Positions 5,342 to 5,762 of a stretch of DNA of 5,762 nucleotides are shown here, piece by piece. Under the pieces are notes generated by a model, which ran no database searches, had not been told where the DNA came from, and was given only the letters and a program-made list of their open reading frames with translations. The DNA lies in NCBI GenBank assembly GCA_035286125.1, contig JAYKIS010000092.1, positions 1 to 5,762 of the forward strand. Reading direction: 5' to 3'. A program made the position numbers and the translations under genes. This DNA comes from VGJW01 sp035286125. GTDB lineage: Bacteria; Cyanobacteriota; Sericytochromatia; S15B-MN24; VGJW01. The first letter of the stretch is position 1, and each line of letters begins with the position of its first letter.

Positions 5342-5762
5342 GTGAACTCGGCCCTGGTGACCTCCCCTCGTCTGATGGCGCGGGATGAACTTCTTGCGAG
5401 AGGGGCAGGAGTTCCGGACAGCCCAGGGCTGTACGCGTGGTACTTCCGGGACCTGCCGTCCCTCGTTCCGTTGGATCGATGTGTCCGTCACCGGGGCTAC
5501 GCGCTGGCCTACTTGGGGATTGCTCCTTCCCGGGCGTCCTCCTCGAGCACCTTGCGCACGCGGTTGCGGATGCACTTCCGGGGCAACGCCGGCGGTTCGA
5601 CCCTGCGTCTCAGCCTTGGTTGCCTGTTGCGCGACGACCTGGCCCTTTCCCTGTTGCCCACACGGTCTCCTCGCTTCGGATCGGGTGAGCGGGTGCTGTC
5701 GGCGTGGATGGCGGAACATGCCCGCGTGGCGTGGGTCGTGCATCCCGAGCCGTGGCACCTCG
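5342..5762 (+). CDS. GIY-YIG nuclease-family protein, 3' part beyond the window
   Basis: Partial gene, 140 codons visible if started at GTG 5342, with no stop before the right edge. GIY-YIG domains cut one DNA strand using Tyr, Arg and a distal Glu with a metal ion. Seen: SPGLYAWYF (27-35), carrying the GIY strand as GLY (29-31); AYLGIA (56-61), the YIG strand as YLG (57-59); STLRTRLRMHFRGNAGGSTLRLSLGCLL (69-96), with the candidate catalytic Arg in the LRTRLR helix; then GERVLSAWMAEHARVAWVVHPEPWHL (115-140). The GIY-YIG gap (26 residues Tyr to Tyr) is longer than the usual 10-12, but from memory one bacterial GIY-YIG subfamily has this gap and the R-H-F/Y-RGNAEGSTLR block. The catalytic Glu expected after PWHL would fall at or just past the edge. 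Start uncertain: GTG 5342, GTG 5357 and ATG 5375 all fit, none with a good Shine-Dalgarno, and ATG 5198 or 5300 are in frame upstream. Divergent from the 198-residue gene. Possible roles are repair, restriction or a domesticated nuclease; the sequence does not decide. Confidence 0.78.
   Translation, partial: MNSALVTSPRLMARDELLARGAGVPDSPGLYAWYFRDLPSLVPLDRCVRHRGYALAYLGIAPSRASSSSTLRTRLRMHFRGNAGGSTLRLSLGCLLRDDLALSLLPTRSPRFGSGERVLSAWMAEHARVAWVVHPEPWHL

Noticed and set aside
5156..5758. Upstream extension of the 198-residue gene to a 399-codon frame
   Set aside because: It is antisense to the GIY-YIG domain, has shadow-like composition (Arg, Pro, Gln, Gly), and is made unnecessary by the ideal Shine-Dalgarno before ATG 5155.
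1082..5762. A complete restriction-modification or defence operon formed by helicase, methyltransferase and GIY-YIG gene
   Set aside because: The GIY-YIG gene is on the other strand, separated by rnhB and an unknown gene, and no mobile-element signs are present. The adjacency is too weak to call it one system.

Overview
The window is high-GC bacterial DNA, with G/C at most third codon positions. It carries four complete protein genes and one that runs off the right edge. I see no tRNA, rRNA, CRISPR array, insertion sequence or integrase. RNase HII and a HelY/Ski2-type helicase suggest ordinary chromosome of a free-living bacterium. HelY-type helicases occur in Actinobacteria, Cyanobacteria, Deinococcota and Chloroflexota, among others, so I do not name a phylum. 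Two starts appear leaderless (a TANNNT -10 hexamer 6-7 nt before the start codon), which is common in Actinobacteria and Deinococcota, but this is a hint only.

Left part (about 1-3739, minus strand): a two-gene operon read right to left. First comes an 885-residue DExH helicase of the Ski2/HelY type. A 353-residue SAM-dependent methyltransferase follows, with an FAGSGT SAM loop and an unusual HPPY catalytic motif. The helicase stop and methyltransferase start overlap by 4 nt (GTGA), so the two are probably translationally coupled. A perfect inverted repeat follows the methyltransferase stop directly.

Middle (3740-4502): a 112-bp gap holds back-to-back candidate promoters. The plus-strand gene is RNase HII (rnhB), which removes ribonucleotides from DNA and RNA primers in RNA-DNA hybrids.

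Right part (4503-5762): RNase HII converges on a 198-residue minus-strand protein of unknown family with a very clear Shine-Dalgarno sequence. Divergent from it is a GIY-YIG nuclease-family gene on the plus strand, cut off by the window edge after about 140 codons; its start is uncertain.

The helicase-methyltransferase pair is the most interesting combination. A nucleic-acid-unwinding motor is locked in one operon with a methyltransferase whose substrate (DNA or structured RNA) cannot be read from the sequence. The nearby GIY-YIG gene invites a defence reading, but it lies two genes away on the other strand and nothing here proves a link.
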